DNA from: Cellulosimicrobium cellulans | GTDB lineage: Bacteria; Actinomycetota; Actinomycetes; Actinomycetales; Cellulomonadaceae | Assembly: GCF_024124905.1 (NCBI RefSeq) | Contig: NZ_JAMXST010000007.1 | Span: 124,001-188,000 of the forward strand | Length of the DNA stretch: 64,000 nt | Reading direction: 5' to 3' | Shown: in pieces, positions 49,717 to 60,668 of the stretch | Layout of the letters: each line of letters starts with the position of its first letter | Position numbering within the stretch: the first letter of the stretch is position 1 | The notes under the pieces: model-generated | Database searches by the model: none | What the model was told of the DNA's origin: nothing | Seen by the model: only the letters and a program-made list of their open reading frames with translations | Program-made: the position numbers and the translations under genes

Positions 49717-51735
49717 TCAGTCCTCGGACGACGACGGCTTCTGCAGGCCCGCCGAGATGAGGTCCATCACCGACGAGTCGGCGAGGGTCGTCGCGTCGCC
49801 GACGGTGCGGTTCTCCGCGACGTCGCGCAGCAGACGGCGCATGATCTTGCCGGACCGGGTCTTGGGCAGCTCCGGCACGACGAGGATGCGCTTCGGCTTG
49901 GCGATCGGGCCGATCTCCTTCGCGACGTGGTTGCGCAGCTCGGTCTGCACGGCCGCCGCGCCGTCGGCGTCGGACGCCCGGCCGGCGTGCTCGCCGCGCA
50001 GGATGACGAACGCCACGACGGCCTGGCCCGTGAGGTCGTCGCTCGCGCCCACGACCGCGGCCTCCGCGACGATCTCGTGCGAGACGAGCGCCGACTCGAT
50101 CTCCGTGGTGGACAGGCGGTGCCCCGAGACGTTCATGACGTCGTCGACGCGGCCGAGCAGCCAGATGTCGCCGTCCTCGTCCTTCTTGGCGCCGTCGCCC
50201 GCGAAGTAGATGCCCGGGAAGCGCGACCAGTACGTGTCCGTGAAGCGCTCGAGGTCGCCCCAGATGCCGCGCAGCATCGACGGCCACGGCTCGGACAGCA
50301 CGAGGTACCCGCCGCCGCCGTTCGGCACGGAGCGCGCCTCGTCGTCGACGACGTCCGCGACGATGCCCGGGAGCGGCACCTGGGCGGAGCCCGGCTTGGC
50401 GGCCGTGACGCCCGGCAGGGGCGAGATCATGATCGCGCCGGTCTCCGTCTGCCACCACGTGTCGACGATGGGCGTGCGATCGCCGCCGATGACGCGGCGG
50501 TACCACATCCACGCCTCGGGGTTGATGGGCTCGCCCACCGACCCGAGCACGCGCAGCGACGACAGGTCGAACTTCGCGGGGATCTCCTCGCCCCACTTCA
50601 TGCACGCGCGGATCGCCGTCGGCGCGGTGTAGAGGATCGAGACCTTGTACTTCTCCACGATCTCCCACCAGCGGCCCTGGTGCGGGGAGTCCGGGGTGCC
50701 CTCGTAGATCACCTGGGTCGCGCCGTTGAGCAGCGGGCCGTAGACCACGTAGGAGTGGCCGGTGACCCAGCCGATGTCGGCCGTGCACCAGTAGACGTCG
50801 CTCTCGGCCTTGAGGTCGAAGACGTTGCGGTGCGTGTACGCGGACTGCGTGAGGTAGCCGCCGGTCGTGTGGAGGATGCCCTTGGGCTTCCCGGTCGTGC
50901 CGGACGTGTAGAGGATGAACAGCGGGTGCTCGGCCTCGACCCAGACCGGCGTGTGGGTCGTGTCGGCCGACTCGAGCGCGTCGTGCCACCACACGTCGCG
51001 GCCCTCGGTCCACGCGGTGTCCTGGCCGGTGCGGCGCACGACGAGCACGTGCTCGACCGTCGTCGGGTCCGCGCCCTCCTTCGGCGCGAGGGCCTCGTCG
51101 ACCGCGGGCTTGAGCGCGGAGGCGGCGCCGCGGCGGTAGCCGCCGTCGGCCGTGATGACGAGCTTCGCCTCGGCGTCGGCGATGCGGCTGCGCAGCGCGT
51201 CCGCCGAGAACCCGCCGAACACGACCGAGTGCGGCGCACCGATCCGCGCGCACGCGAGCATGGCGACGACCGCCTCGACGATCATCGGCAGGTAGATGAC
51301 GACCCGGTCGCCCGTCTCGACGCCGAGCGCGGCGAGCGCGTTGGCCGCGCGCGACACGTCGCGCTGCAGATCGGCGTACGTCACGGTGCGGGTGTCGCCC
51401 GGCTCGCCCTCGAAGTGGATCGCGACCCGGTCGCCCAGACCCGCCTCGACGTGGCGGTCGACCGCGTTGTACGCGGCGTTGAGCGTGCCGTCGGCGAACC
51501 AGCGCGCGACCGGCGCCTGCGACCAGTCGAGCGTCTCGGTGAAGGGCGTCCGCCAGGTGACGAGGTCGTTCGCCTGCCGTGCCCAGAACGCGAGCCGGTC
51601 GGCCCGCGCCTCCTCGTAGAGCTCGGGCTTCGCGTTCGCCTGCGCGGCGAACTCCGGGCTCGGCGGGAAGCTCCGGGTCTCGTGGAGGAGGTTCTCCAAC
51701 CCGGGCTGGGCAGTGGTGGACTCGTTCTCTGGCAC
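49717..51735 (-). CDS. acs: Acetyl-CoA synthetase
   Basis: A 672-residue AMP-forming ligase making acetyl-CoA from acetate. Motifs: [14 protein letters not shown] (P-loop), [13 protein letters not shown] (A5), [23 protein letters not shown] and [11 protein letters not shown] with the catalytic Lys that is the usual acetylation site, near residue 628. GTG 51735 has GGAGG six bases upstream. A CRP-like site lies in its promoter, in keeping with carbon control of acs in other bacteria. Confidence 0.97.
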   Translation of the reverse strand: MPENESTTAQPGLENLLHETRSFPPSPEFAAQANAKPELYEEARADRLAFWARQANDLVTWRTPFTETLDWSQAPVARWFADGTLNAAYNAVDRHVEAGLGDRVAIHFEGEPGDTRTVTYADLQRDVSRAANALAALGVETGDRVVIYLPMIVEAVVAMLACARIGAPHSVVFGGFSADALRSRIADAEAKLVITADGGYRRGAASALKPAVDEALAPKEGADPTTVEHVLVVRRTGQDTAWTEGRDVWWHDALESADTTHTPVWVEAEHPLFILYTSGTTGKPKGILHTTGGYLTQSAYTHRNVFDLKAESDVYWCTADIGWVTGHSYVVYGPLLNGATQVIYEGTPDSPHQGRWWEIVEKYKVSILYTAPTAIRACMKWGEEIPAKFDLSSLRVLGSVGEPINPEAWMWYRRVIGGDRTPIVDTWWQTETGAIMISPLPGVTAAKPGSAQVPLPGIVADVVDDEARSVPNGGGGYLVLSEPWPSMLRGIWGDLERFTDTYWSRFPGIYFAGDGAKKDEDGDIWLLGRVDDVMNVSGHRLSTTEIESALVSHEIVAEAAVVGASDDLTGQAVVAFVILRGEHAGRASDADGAAAVQTELRNHVAKEIGPIAKPKRILVVPELPKTRSGKIMRRLLRDVAENRTVGDATTLADSSVMDLISAGLQKPSSSED

Positions 51736-51850
51736 GCTGACCTCCGGTGCGCATCGACTCTGGTGCGGCGCCCGTGCGTGGGCCGCCGAGGGAGGGGCGG
51801 CGGGGCGCAGGGCGGTCGGACGCCCACGACGGTGGGCCCCGACCTTGGGG

Positions 51851-51882
51851 AGTCTAGACCCGTTGTCGTGAGCGCGGTCACA
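51851..51882 (-). promoter_or_regulatory. acs promoter with CRP/GlxR-like site
   Basis: On the minus strand TGTGACCGCGCTCACG (51867-51882) matches TGTGA-N6-TCACA at 9 of 10 positions, and TAGACT (51851-51856) is a good -10. The site overlaps the -35 region. CRP-family proteins (GlxR in corynebacteria) control acetate genes. The start codon is 116 bp further on, so acs has a long leader with a small GCCCACCGTCGTGGGC hairpin. Confidence 0.6.
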
Positions 51883-51967
51883 GGAGTCCATCATTCGGCG
51901 GGACCGCTCGCAAATGCCCGCCAGTGGTCGCCGTCGGCGTGGCAGAGGCTGCTCCGCCGTGGCGGCG

Positions 51968-52804
51968 TCAGCGGGACCGGCGCTGCCGGACGGCCTCGTA
52001 CAGCACGACCGTCGTCGCGCTCGCGGCGTTGAGCGAGCTCGCCGAGCCGAGCATCGGGATGCTCACCATGACGTCGCACGCCTCGCGCCACCCGGCGCTG
52101 AGGCCGGTCGTCTCGTTGCCGGTGAGGACGAGCGTCGGGCCGGTGAGGTCGTGGTCCGCGAGCTCGACGTCGCCGTCCTCGTCCGTCCCGAGCAGGGTCA
52201 GGGGAACCCCGGCGGAGCGCTGCGCGGCGACCCAGTCGAGGACGTCGCGTCCCGCGGGGACGCGCACGGTCGGCACGGAGAAGATCGAGCCCGTGCTGGC
52301 GCGCACGGCGCGCGGGTCGTACGGGTCCGCGGCGTGCCCCGCGACGACCAGCCCGCCGCCGCCGAACGCGTCGAGCGAGCGTGCGACGGTCCCGACGTTG
52401 CCCGGGCTCGTGGGGCGGTCGAGCACGACGCCGAGGAACGCGGCGCCCTCGTCCCCGGCGGCACGGCCGCCGACGGCGATCCGCCCCAGGTCGTCGGGCG
52501 GCGTCGCGACGACGGCGAGCAGCTCCGGCGCGTCGTCGTCCTTGCCTCCGAGCTCGCGCATGAGCTCCGACGACACCGCGAACCGCCGGGTCCGGACGCG
52601 GTCGAGCATCGCGTGCGCCCAGCTCGACAGCGACCGGTCCGCGTCGACGAGCCAGGTCCGCACGGTCCAGCCCGACTCGACGGCGAGCGTGATCGGCCGC
52701 ACGCCCTGGACGACCATCTCGCCCGCGCGGTGCCGCTTGGTGCGGTTGGTGAGCAGCGCCTCCCACTGCTGGAACGCCGCGTTGCGGGTGGTGACGCGCT
52801 GCAC
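51968..52804 (-). CDS. TrmH/SpoU-family RNA 2'-O-methyltransferase
   Basis: A 278-residue SPOUT methyltransferase. The three SpoU motifs are visible: [21 protein letters not shown] region, [11 protein letters not shown] and [23 protein letters not shown]. The first 110 residues form the usual N-terminal RNA-binding domain. The target nucleotide (tRNA or rRNA) is unknown. GTG 52804 starts three bases after the malic enzyme stop, so the two are probably co-transcribed. Confidence 0.9.
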   Translation of the reverse strand: MQRVTTRNAAFQQWEALLTNRTKRHRAGEMVVQGVRPITLAVESGWTVRTWLVDADRSLSSWAHAMLDRVRTRRFAVSSELMRELGGKDDDAPELLAVVATPPDDLGRIAVGGRAAGDEGAAFLGVVLDRPTSPGNVGTVARSLDAFGGGGLVVAGHAADPYDPRAVRASTGSIFSVPTVRVPAGRDVLDWVAAQRSAGVPLTLLGTDEDGDVELADHDLTGPTLVLTGNETTGLSAGWREACDVMVSIPMLGSASSLNAASATTVVLYEAVRQRRSR

Positions 52805-52807
52805 GGG

Positions 52808-54295
<1,488 letters not shown>

Positions 54296-54666
54296 GGGCT
54301 CCAGTATCGCGCGGCGACCGCGCGCCCGGCACGACGACGGCGCCCCCTCAGGAGCGCCGTCCCGCCAGCACCGCGGCGGCTATCAGGCGTGCAACCGTGT
54401 CCGCTGCAACGGCGCGAGGTGGCCGTCGTGGCCGGGTCTCGTCCGGTCAGCGAGTCCCTACGTGGACTTCCTGCGCGTGGGTACCGCCGAGATGCTGTTG
54501 TCCCTCCATCACAGCCCGGGCGGCCGACGAGCGCAACCGCTCCGCGGGGACTTCCACACCGTGTTCTACGGGCGTTCGAACAGCCCGGAGCGGTTGGTCC
54601 GGGAGGTCCGGATCGGGCCCTTCGGCGGGCGGCGGGAGTCGTCTCGTGATCCCGGCCGCGCCCCGC
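54296..54666. other. Gene-free region upstream of the malic enzyme
   Basis: These 371 bp lie between the malic enzyme start and the HAD gene stop, both on the minus strand. Short frames on either strand (such as from GTG 54462 on the plus strand) show no family I know and no ribosome site. CGATACT near 54304-54310 (minus strand GCGATACTGG) may be the -10 for the malic enzyme. I can assign nothing else. Confidence 0.5.
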
Positions 54667-55488
54667 TCAGCCGCGGCGGCGACGGCGCAGCGCGCGCCAC
54701 GCGACCCACGCCACCACGCCGAGCGCGACGACCCCCGCCACGGCGAGGACCGGCGTCGACCCCGAGAGGTGCGACCGCAGGGCGACCGGCTTCGAGAACG
54801 TCAGCGCACCCCAGCCGTGCTCGGCGGCGAGCCGGCGCAGCGTCCGGTCGGGGTTGACGACGAACGCGTGCCCGACCGCGCCCAGCATCGGCGCGTCGGT
54901 CACCGAGTCGGAGTAGGCGTAGCTCGCCTCCAGGTCGTACCCCTCGTGCGCGGCGAGCTCGCGGATCGCGACGGCCTTGTTCTCGCCGTACGCGTAGAAG
55001 TCGATCGCGCCCGTGTACCGGCCGTCCTCGACCGCCATGCGCGACGAGATCGCGTGGTCGGCGCCCAGCACTGCGGCGATGGGCTCGACGACCTCGCTCC
55101 CGGAGGCGGACACGATGACGACGTCGTGCCCGTGCTCGTGGTGGGACTCGATGAGCTCGACCGCCTCCGCGTAGACGACGGGGTCGATGTGCTCGTGCAG
55201 CGTCTCCTCGACGATGCGCGACACCGTGGCGACGTCCCACCCGGTCACGAGGCTCGACAGGTGCGCGCGCATGCGCTCGGTCTGGTCCGCGTCGGCTCCG
55301 CCCACCATGAACAGGAAGTGCGCGTAGGCGCTGCGCAGCACGTCCCCGCGGTTGATGAGCCCGCCGGCGAAGAACGGCCGGGAGAACGCGGCGGCCGACG
55401 ACGTCGCGATGATCGTCTTGTCGAGGTCGAAGAACGCGGCGACCCGGCCGGTGCGGGGCGGGTCCGTCGGGTCCGGGAGCGGGGTCAC
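54667..55488 (-). CDS. HAD-IB family phosphatase with C-terminal membrane helix
   Basis: A 273-residue SerB-like phosphatase. AAFFDLDKTIIATSS holds the nucleophile Asp, VVIVSASGSEVVEP the Ser/Thr loop, and YAYSDSVTDAPML the second metal Asp. The last 30 residues are a membrane helix ending in RRRRRG, so it is tethered to the membrane. Related actinobacterial proteins act on phospholipid- or glycerol-phosphates. A TAGGCT -10 seven bases before GTG 55488 implies a leaderless mRNA. Confidence 0.88.
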   Translation of the reverse strand: MTPLPDPTDPPRTGRVAAFFDLDKTIIATSSAAAFSRPFFAGGLINRGDVLRSAYAHFLFMVGGADADQTERMRAHLSSLVTGWDVATVSRIVEETLHEHIDPVVYAEAVELIESHHEHGHDVVIVSASGSEVVEPIAAVLGADHAISSRMAVEDGRYTGAIDFYAYGENKAVAIRELAAHEGYDLEASYAYSDSVTDAPMLGAVGHAFVVNPDRTLRRLAAEHGWGALTFSKPVALRSHLSGSTPVLAVAGVVALGVVAWVAWRALRRRRRG

Positions 55489-55630
55489 GGTCGCGAGCCT
55501 AGCCGCGGAACGTGGCCGTCCACAGGAGCGCTCGCCGGAGCACCCGTCCACAGGTCGCGGTTCCGCCCCGACGCCACCCGCCCGGTCACGGCAGGGTAGG
55601 TCGCCGGTGGACGGGCGGGGGGAGGACGCG

Positions 55631-56347
55631 ATGGGCGGGGCGGTCGTGGCGGTGGTGGGAGCGCGCGGCGGCGCGGGCGCGAGCGTGGTCGCGTCGGCGC
55701 TCGCCCGCGCGGTGGCGCGACGTCGCGCACCCACGTGCCTGGTCGACCTCGCGCTCGTGGGCGGTGGGCTCGACGTGCTCCTCGGCATCGAGCAGGACCC
55801 GGGCGTGCGCTGGCCCGACCTGGCCGACGCGCGCGGCCGGCTCGACGGCGAGGACCTCCTCGCGCGCCTGCCGCGGTGGGGCACGGTCCCGGTCGTCAGC
55901 ACCGAGCGCGGCGGCGGCCCGGAGCCCGCGGCGCTCGCGGACGTCGTGGCGGCGCTCGCCGAGGTCACGTCCGGCCGGTCGGGGGTGCTCGTGCTCGACG
56001 TCGACCGTGCCGCGCTCGGGCCTGGTGGTGCCGGCGGGGAGCTGCTCAGGGCGTGCGACGAGGTGCTGGTCGTGACGCCGCTCGACGTGGCCGGGGTCGC
56101 GGGCGCCGCGGCGGTGCGCGACCGGGTCCCCGGCCCGGCGGCGCTCGTCCTGCGCCGACCGGCTCCGGGTCGGTTGTCCGGCGGGGAGGTCGCGGACGCC
56201 GTCGGGCTCGGGGTCGCCGCGGCGGTCGGCTGGGACCGGGGGCTCGCCGCGGCGATCGAGCGCGGCCAGGGCCCGTGCGTCGGGCGCGGGCCGGTCGTGC
56301 GCGCGGGACGCGACCTCGCGGCGCGGTACGCGGGGAGCCTCGGGTGA
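55631..56347 (+). CDS. CpaE/MinD-like protein of the Tad locus with degenerate P-loop
   Basis: A 238-residue MinD-superfamily protein (helicase/secretion-neighbourhood CpaE-like; also called Ssd, septum-site determining, in mycobacteria). The deviant Walker A reads GARGGAGASVVAS: both Lys of KGGxGKT are absent, so ATP hydrolysis is doubtful. DLALVGGGLDVLLG and VLVLDVDRAALG follow the fold. ATG 55631 has GGGGAGG six bases upstream. It leads the Tad operon and overlaps the ATPase gene by four bases. Confidence 0.85.
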   Translation: MGGAVVAVVGARGGAGASVVASALARAVARRRAPTCLVDLALVGGGLDVLLGIEQDPGVRWPDLADARGRLDGEDLLARLPRWGTVPVVSTERGGGPEPAALADVVAALAEVTSGRSGVLVLDVDRAALGPGGAGGELLRACDEVLVVTPLDVAGVAGAAAVRDRVPGPAALVLRRPAPGRLSGGEVADAVGLGVAAAVGWDRGLAAAIERGQGPCVGRGPVVRAGRDLAARYAGSLG

Positions 56348-57609
56348 GCGGGCGCGACCCGAGGCCGGGACGCTCGGAACGGGGGCGCGGCCCGCTGCTG
56401 GACGGCGTCCGGGACCGCCTCGTGCGGGCCGGCGCGGAGGCCGGCCTGGGCTCGGCGGGGCCTGACGACGCGGCCGTCGCCGACGCGCTGCGGGCGTCCG
56501 GGCGCGTGCTCGGCACGACCGCCCTGCGGGAGCTGACGCGCACGGCGCACGCGGAGATCTTCGGCGCCGGACCGCTCCAGCGCTACCTCGACGAGCCCGG
56601 GGTGACCGACGTGCTCGTCAACGGGCCCGACGAGGTCTGGGTCGACCGCGGCGCCGGGCTCGAACGCGTCGTCGTCCCGCTCGGAGGGCCGGAGGCCGTG
56701 CGATCGCTGGCCGTGCGGCTCGCCGTCGCGGGCGGGCAGCGACTCGACGACGCCTCGCCCGTGGTCGACGCCCGGCTGCCCGACGGGACGCGCCTCCATG
56801 CGGTGGTGGCTCCGGTGTGCGGGGCCGGGGCCGTGATCTCGCTGCGCGTGCTGCGGACGCGGACGTTCGGCCTGGCCGACCTCGTCGCGTCCGGCACGGT
56901 CCCGCACGCCTGGGAGCCGGTCCTGCGCCGGCTCGTCGCGGCGCGCGCGAGCGTGCTCGTCTCCGGCGGGACCGGGACCGGCAAGACGACGTTGCTCGCC
57001 GCGCTGCTCGCGCTCGTCCCGCCCGACGAGCGCATCGTCTGCGTCGAGGAGGCGCGCGAGCTCGACCCGGACCACCCGCACGTCGTCCCGCTCACGGCAC
57101 GCCGGGCGAACGTCGAGGGCGCGGGCGGCGTCGACCTCGCCGACCTCGTGCGCGCCGCGCTGCGGATGCGCCCCGACCGCATCGTGCTGGGCGAGTGCCG
57201 CGGCGCGGAGGTGCGCGAGGTGCTCATGGCGCTCAACACCGGCCATGAGGGCGGGCTGGCGACCATCCACGCGAACGACGTCGAGGTGATCCCCGCGCGC
57301 CTGGAGGCGCTGGCGGCCCTCGCGGGGATGGACCGCGCCGCCGTGGCGGCGCAGGCCGCCGGCGGGCTCGACGTGGTGCTGCACCTGCGTCGGCTGCGCG
57401 CGGGCGGCACGACCCGGCGCGTGCTCGCCCAGATCGGCGTCGTGCGGAGCGACGAGCGGGATGGTCTGCGCGTGGACCTCGCGGGGTCGTGGGACGGCGC
57501 TCCGGTGCTTCCGGAGGGGCCGGACCGGGCCGACAGGTCGCCGGCCGATGGCACGGGGCCCGTCGCCGGCCCCGCGTGGGACGAGCTCCTGGCGCGGTGG
57601 TGCGCGTGA
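56344..57609 (+). CDS. CpaF/TadA-type secretion ATPase
   Basis: A 421-residue VirB11-like ATPase powering Flp/Tad pilus assembly. Walker A is VSGGTGTGKTTLLAALL near residue 206; the Asp box CVEEARELDPDHPHVV and Walker B RMRPDRIVLGECRGAEV follow, then GHEGGLATIHAND. The C-terminal 40 residues are variable. GTG 56344 overlaps the preceding stop. Confidence 0.94.
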   Translation: MSGRDPRPGRSERGRGPLLDGVRDRLVRAGAEAGLGSAGPDDAAVADALRASGRVLGTTALRELTRTAHAEIFGAGPLQRYLDEPGVTDVLVNGPDEVWVDRGAGLERVVVPLGGPEAVRSLAVRLAVAGGQRLDDASPVVDARLPDGTRLHAVVAPVCGAGAVISLRVLRTRTFGLADLVASGTVPHAWEPVLRRLVAARASVLVSGGTGTGKTTLLAALLALVPPDERIVCVEEARELDPDHPHVVPLTARRANVEGAGGVDLADLVRAALRMRPDRIVLGECRGAEVREVLMALNTGHEGGLATIHANDVEVIPARLEALAALAGMDRAAVAAQAAGGLDVVLHLRRLRAGGTTRRVLAQIGVVRSDERDGLRVDLAGSWDGAPVLPEGPDRADRSPADGTGPVAGPAWDELLARWCA

Positions 57610-57616
57610 GGTTCAC

Positions 57617-58267
57617 GTGACGGGCCTCGTCGGTGCGCTCGTCGGCGCCGCGGTCTGGTGCGCCGTAGCGCGAGGCGGACGCCCGGCCCGCAGCATCGTC
57701 GGCCGGTCCTCGCCGCGGACGGGGCGACCGGCGTTCCTGCGGCGCAGGTCCCGGGTGCGGGCCGTGCCGGAGCTCGTGCGCGTCGTCGTGACGCAGGTCG
57801 GGTCGCTCCTGCGGTCCGGGGCCGCGCCCGGCGCGGCGTGGGAGCGGGCGCTCGGGGTGCGGGTCGACGCCGCGGGCGTCCCCCGCGTCGTCGACCTCGC
57901 GCCGCACGTGGGCGGGCTCCCCACGGCGCGGGCCCTCGTGGCGGCGTGCCGGCTCGCGGTCGAGGTGGGCGCACCGCTGGCCCCGGTGCTCGACGAGGTC
58001 GCGGCGTCGGTGGCGGCGGACGCCGAGGCCCGCGCCGAGCGGGACGCCGCGCTCGCCGGGCCGCGGGCGACCGCGCGCGTGCTCCTGTGGCTCCCGGCGG
58101 TGGGCGTCCTGCTGGGCTACGTCCTCGGGGCCGACCCGCTCGGCACCGCGACCGACGGCGGCATCGGGTCCGTCGGGGTGATCCTCGGGCTCGTGCTCCT
58201 GCTCGCGGGGCGCACCTGGTCCGGGCGGCTCGTCGAGCGGGCGCGCGCTGCGGGGGAGGACCGGTGA
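57617..58267 (+). CDS. TadB-like pilus inner-membrane platform protein
   Basis: A 216-residue T2SSF-domain protein. PELVRVVVTQVGSLLRSGAAP and AACRLAVEVGAPLAPVLDEVA are the type II secretion F-like helices; two C-terminal membrane segments follow (VLLWLPAVGVLLGYVLG and VGVILGLVLLLAG). Shorter than classical TadB, as usual in this actinobacterial locus. GTG 57617 has GAGG six bases upstream. Confidence 0.88.
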   Translation: MTGLVGALVGAAVWCAVARGGRPARSIVGRSSPRTGRPAFLRRRSRVRAVPELVRVVVTQVGSLLRSGAAPGAAWERALGVRVDAAGVPRVVDLAPHVGGLPTARALVAACRLAVEVGAPLAPVLDEVAASVAADAEARAERDAALAGPRATARVLLWLPAVGVLLGYVLGADPLGTATDGGIGSVGVILGLVLLLAGRTWSGRLVERARAAGEDR

Positions 58268-58881
58268 CCGCGCTCCTGGTGACGGCGTGGGTCCTGGTGG
58301 CGACCGCGCCGTGGTGGGCGGCGCGGGCGGCCGTCGTGCGGCGGGCCGTCGCGGTGTCGCGACAGCCGGAGAGCACCGCAGGCAGCCCCGGCGGGGCGAC
58401 GGGCGAGGCGGAGCGGGAGGGACGGGGCGGAGGTCGAGGGCGACCGGACGACGGACCCCTCGAGACGGGCGTGCTCCTCGAGCTCCTCGCGGCGGCGGTC
58501 CGCTCCGGCGCAGCCGTCCCGCGCGCCCTGGACGTGGTCGGGGCGTGCGTCGGCGGTCGGGAGGGCGCCGCCCTGCGAGCCGCGGGCGCGGCGCTCCTCC
58601 TCGGCGCGTCGTGGGACGCCGCCTGGGCGACGGCGCCACCGCGGCTCGAGGTCGTGCGGCGCGCGCTGCGTCCGGCCTGGCTGCACGGCGCGGCCCCCGC
58701 GCCCGCGCTGCGCGCCGCGGCGCAGGCGTCGCGCCAGGACCGGACCGCCGCCGCCAAGGCCGCCGCGGCGCGCCTCGCCGTGCACCTCGTCCTCCCGCTC
58801 GGCGCGTGCTTCCTCCCGGCGTTCGTGCTCGTCGGGCTCGTGCCCGTCCTCGTCTCGCTGGGGTCGGGCCTGCTGGGTTGA
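58264..58881 (+). CDS. TadC-like pilus inner-membrane platform protein
   Basis: A 205-residue T2SSF-like protein: an N-terminal helix, a Gly/Arg-rich loop (residues 40-65), LLELLAAAVRSGAAVPRALDV and a C-terminal membrane segment HLVLPLGACFLPAFVLVGLVPVLV. GTG 58264 overlaps the tadB stop by four bases. Partner of the preceding protein in the pilus base. Confidence 0.86.
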   Translation: MTALLVTAWVLVATAPWWAARAAVVRRAVAVSRQPESTAGSPGGATGEAEREGRGGGRGRPDDGPLETGVLLELLAAAVRSGAAVPRALDVVGACVGGREGAALRAAGAALLLGASWDAAWATAPPRLEVVRRALRPAWLHGAAPAPALRAAAQASRQDRTAAAKAAAARLAVHLVLPLGACFLPAFVLVGLVPVLVSLGSGLLG

Positions 58882-58912
58882 CGGTGAGCGTCGACCTCCC
58901 CGGTGCACGGGC

Positions 58913-58950
58913 GGCACTCGGCTACCCGGGTGGCACTCGGCTACCCGTGT
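58913..58950. repeat. Two tandem 19-bp units
   Basis: GGCACTCGGCTACCCG[G/T]GT occurs at 58913 and 58932. The array overlaps the 3' end of the minus-strand gene at 58941 and follows the tadC stop by 31 bp. Confidence 0.8.
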
Positions 58951-59345
58951 GGCGCTCTGCGTGCGACGCGGAGGCCCGTGGCCCCCACGCCCGCGATCCC
59001 GACGCCGCCCAGGACGAGAGCGGCCGTCGTGATGCCGGGGAGGACCGCGCGCGACGTCCGCACCTCGCGGCCGTCGGGCAGGTGCCAGGCGCAGTCGACG
59101 CGGGCCGGCAGGACCGTGAACCGCCCCACCACGCGGTCGGTGTAGCCGTCGAACCCGGGCGGCGCCTGCTGCTCCAGCAGGCACGCGCTCGACGCGTCGT
59201 TCGCGTGCCGGTAGCGCACGACGGCGGTCGGGGCGAGCGCAGCGAGAACCGCGACGACGAGGCACAGGACGCCGCACACGAGGGTGACCAGGCTCGCGGG
59301 GTCGAGGCGTGCGGACCGCGCTGCACCCTCCGACGGTCGTGCCAC
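58941..59345 (-). CDS. Two-helix membrane protein, unknown
   Basis: A 134-residue protein with two membrane segments (LVTLVCGVLCLVVAVLAAL and TTAALVLGGVGIAGVGATGL) around an external domain holding two Cys (SSACLLEQ and VDCAWHLPDGR). It lies on the opposite strand inside the Tad cluster. GTG 59345 follows a TAGCAT -10 by six bases, implying a leaderless mRNA. I recognise no family. Confidence 0.7.
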   Translation of the reverse strand: MARPSEGAARSARLDPASLVTLVCGVLCLVVAVLAALAPTAVVRYRHANDASSACLLEQQAPPGFDGYTDRVVGRFTVLPARVDCAWHLPDGREVRTSRAVLPGITTAALVLGGVGIAGVGATGLRVARRAPHG

Positions 59346-59496
59346 GCCAGGATGCTACGCGCGTGGGCGTCCACAGGCCCGGATCGAGACGGTCCCGTCC
59401 ACCGTCCGGTGTCAGCGCCGTGCGGGAGCGCGCTCGTGTGCGGCACGGTGGCGCCGCACGCCCGTGACCACGGGCCACGAGAAGGGGGAAGCACCC

Positions 59497-59703
59497 ATGG
59501 CAGGACAGGGACGGCGCGCGCTCGCGCGTCTGACGGGACAGAGCGCGGGACAGGACGGCGAGGCCGGTCTCGCGACCGCGGAGTACGCGATCGCGACCGT
59601 GGCGGCGGCGGGCTTCGCCGGGTTGCTCATCGTCGTGCTCAAGAGCGGCGAGGTGCGCGAGCTGCTGCTCGGCATCGTGCGCAGCGCGCTGTCGCTGGGC
59701 TGA
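59497..59703 (+). CDS. DUF4244 Flp-like pilin
   Basis: A 68-residue protein. After a basic 22-residue leader, EAGLATAEYAIATVAAAGFAGLLIVVL carries a class III-type prepilin cleavage site (Gly before the hydrophobic stretch, Glu at +5). It is the likely major pilin of the Tad system. ATG 59497 has AAGGGGG eight bases upstream. Confidence 0.88.
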   Translation: MAGQGRRALARLTGQSAGQDGEAGLATAEYAIATVAAAGFAGLLIVVLKSGEVRELLLGIVRSALSLG

Positions 59704-59706
59704 GCC

Positions 59707-60204
59707 GTGCGACGGGACGCAGGCTCGGGCACCGGTGCGTGGCGCGCGCCCCGGCCGTGGGCGCTCCGCCCGCACGAGGTCGGCCCGCACGAGGTCGGTT
59801 CGCCCGAGGTCCGCCCGCGCGAGGTCGGCTCGCCCGAGGTCGGCCAGTGCAAGGTCCGGTCGCGCGACGACCGGGAGCGTGGTGCGGTCACGGCCGAGCT
59901 CGCCGTCGCGCTGCCGGCGGTCGTCCTCGTCCTCGTCGTCGTCCTCACCCTCGCCGCGGCGGCGGGCGCGCAGATGCGCTCCGCCGACGCGGCGAGGGCC
60001 GCCGCCCGTGCCGCGGCCATCGGCGAGGACGACGCGACTGTACGCGCGACGGCGCTCCGGGTGGCGGGGGACGACGCGACCGTCGGCGTGACGCGCGGGG
60101 ACCCGTGGGTGGAGGTCCGCGTCACGACGCCCGTCGTCGGCGGCTGGCTCTCCGGGTCGCCGCTGCGCGCGAGCGGGGAGGCCGTCGCGTGGGTCGAGCC
60201 ATGA
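59707..60204 (+). CDS. TadE-like minor pilin with repeat-containing leader
   Basis: A 165-residue protein. The TadE segment RGAVTAELAVALPAVVLVLV begins near residue 58 and is followed by an extracellular part. The preceding leader is unusually long and contains five-residue repeats (PHEVG, PHEVG, SPEVR, PREVG, SPEVG) coded by 15-bp tandem units at about 59768-59850. GTG 59707 starts three bases after the pilin stop; a later start would remove the repeats but none is obvious. Confidence 0.85.
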   Translation: MRRDAGSGTGAWRAPRPWALRPHEVGPHEVGSPEVRPREVGSPEVGQCKVRSRDDRERGAVTAELAVALPAVVLVLVVVLTLAAAAGAQMRSADAARAAARAAAIGEDDATVRATALRVAGDDATVGVTRGDPWVEVRVTTPVVGGWLSGSPLRASGEAVAWVEP

Positions 60205-60668
60205 CCCCGGACCGGAGCGTCGTCGGGACCAGCGCGCCCGCGCGTGCGTGGCCGGGACGCCGCACCGGTCGCCGCCCGGCCCGGGCCGGGACCGGGCGGC
60301 ACGCCGGGGCGCCCGACGCGGAGCGCGGCGCGGGCACGGTGCTCGTGCTCGGGATCGTCGCGGCCGTGCTCGTGCTGGCCCTCGGTCTGGCGGCGCTCGC
60401 GCACGCCCAGGCAGCCCGCGGAGCGGCGCAGACCGGCGCCGACCTCGCGGCGCTCGCAGCCGCCACGGCCGCTCGGGACGGCTGGGACCCGTGCGACCGC
60501 GCCCGTGCGGTCGCGGCCCGCAACGCGGTGTCGGTCACGGCGTGCGCAGACCAGGGCGGCGGGGTCGTGCGGGTGGATGTCACCACGACGGTCGGCGTCA
60601 CCGTCCTCGGTGTCGCGCTCGGCCGGGCGAGCGCCGCCGCACGCGCAGGCCCGGCGACCGCACGATGA
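60201..60668 (+). CDS. Helicase/secretion-neighbourhood TadE-like protein
   Basis: A 155-residue protein: a Pro/Arg/Gly-rich leader, then ERGAGTVLVLGIVAAVLVLALG in the membrane, and an outer part with GADLAALAAATAARDGWDPC. This matches the Rv3654c-like TIGR03816 family beside Tad genes. ATG 60201 overlaps the TadE-like stop by four bases. Its stop lies inside the first unit of the 21-bp array. Confidence 0.87.
   Translation: MTPDRSVVGTSAPARAWPGRRTGRRPARAGTGRHAGAPDAERGAGTVLVLGIVAAVLVLALGLAALAHAQAARGAAQTGADLAALAAATAARDGWDPCDRARAVAARNAVSVTACADQGGGVVRVDVTTTVGVTVLGVALGRASAAARAGPATAR

Noticed and set aside
54462-54660. Small plus-strand gene starting VDFLRVGTAEMLLSLHHS
   Set aside because: No ribosome site and no family recognised. 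The frame runs on antisense through the HAD gene, and a rival minus-strand frame is no better.
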